Assembly (NCBI GenBank): GCA_036260415.1
Contig: DASZZX010000196.1
Coordinates: forward strand, 1 to 7,004
DNA: 7,004 bases
Reading direction: 5' to 3'
Origin: DASZZX01 sp036260415
Lineage (GTDB): Bacteria > Actinomycetota > Nitriliruptoria > Nitriliruptorales > JAHWKO01
Positions 6,826 to 7,004 of this stretch are shown here, one piece after another. A program made the position numbers and the translations under genes. How positions within the stretch are numbered: the first letter of the stretch is position 1; every line of letters begins with the position of its first letter. The notes beneath the pieces are model-generated. The model was not told the origin of the DNA. It saw only the letters and a program-made list of their open reading frames with translations, and searched no databases.

Positions 6826-7004
6826 GCGGCCGGTTCGACGACGGGGCGGGCTGCTGGTGCCTGGCGGAAGCAGGGCGCTGCACCGTGGTCCTCGACGGAC
6901 TCGACCGGCGTCGGAGGGCGGTGTCGTACACGGTGGTCGAGCTGTCGGCGGCGCGGGTCGAGGGCGGCCGCGTGCCCTACGACGCCGCCGCCAACGACGA
7001 CCCG
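6660..7004 (+). pseudogene. C-terminal continuation of the second subtilase in the -1 frame (runs off right edge)
   Basis: Codons starting at 6660, 6663 and so on are open to the window end. They read AHASHAGVAPQPAVSALHVG, then DLDASADRGGATWTARVEAA, then VVDQDGRPFTGPAVVSGRFD, then two Cys-containing strands (GCWCLAEAGRC), VSYTVVELSAARVEGG and YDAAANDDP. Third codon positions are almost all G or C, as in the real genes, whereas the frame of the upstream gene loses this bias here. The sequence resembles the Ig/Fn3-like beta domain often found near the C-terminus of secreted bacterial proteins: GDLD...WTA.V...V.D..G.P..GA.VSG.....C....G.C, ending in YD..AN.DP. There is no separate signal peptide or ribosome site, so it is the displaced end of the same protein rather than a new gene. 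A missing single base (or two extra bases) between about 6640 and 6690 explains it. Confidence 0.8.

Overview
The window is very GC-rich (clearly above 70%, with G or C at most third codon positions). It holds three protein genes, all predicted to be exported. The codon bias, the lipoprotein signal and the style of multidomain secreted subtilases suggest a high-GC actinobacterium-like chromosome, possibly one of the deep-branching classes. That placement is inference: there is no marker gene here. No rRNA, tRNA, CRISPR array, transposase or phage gene was found.

Layout. (1) Positions 1-4058, minus strand: one very large secreted serine protease gene, truncated by the left edge of the window (1352 codons visible). 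Its order is signal peptide, I9-like propeptide, S8 subtilisin domain with all four active-site residues, PPC-like beta domain, one carboxypeptidase-regulatory-like domain, four tandem repeats of about 93 residues, a choice-of-anchor L-like domain, and the first FG-GAP (integrin-alpha-like) calcium-binding repeat. (2) Positions 4222-4746, minus strand: a small alanine-rich helical lipoprotein of unknown function, 163 bp upstream of the protease and in the same direction. (3) Positions 4747-4914: a 168-bp divergent intergenic region with a perfect 6-1-6 palindrome and weak promoter-like elements. (4) Positions 4915 to the right edge, plus strand: a second secreted S8 subtilase. Its reading frame breaks near 6640-6690. 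The expected C-terminal domain carries on in the -1 frame to the window end, while the original frame stops at 6825.

The genes form a divergent cluster of exported proteins: two unrelated-looking subtilases on either side of a lipoprotein. The likely theme is extracellular proteolysis at or beyond the cell surface, but the sequence shows no dedicated substrate, inhibitor or partner. I see no convincing evidence of a wholly new system. The points most worth a second look are the frameshift in the second protease, the mosaic repeat architecture of the first, and the uncharacterised lipoprotein.
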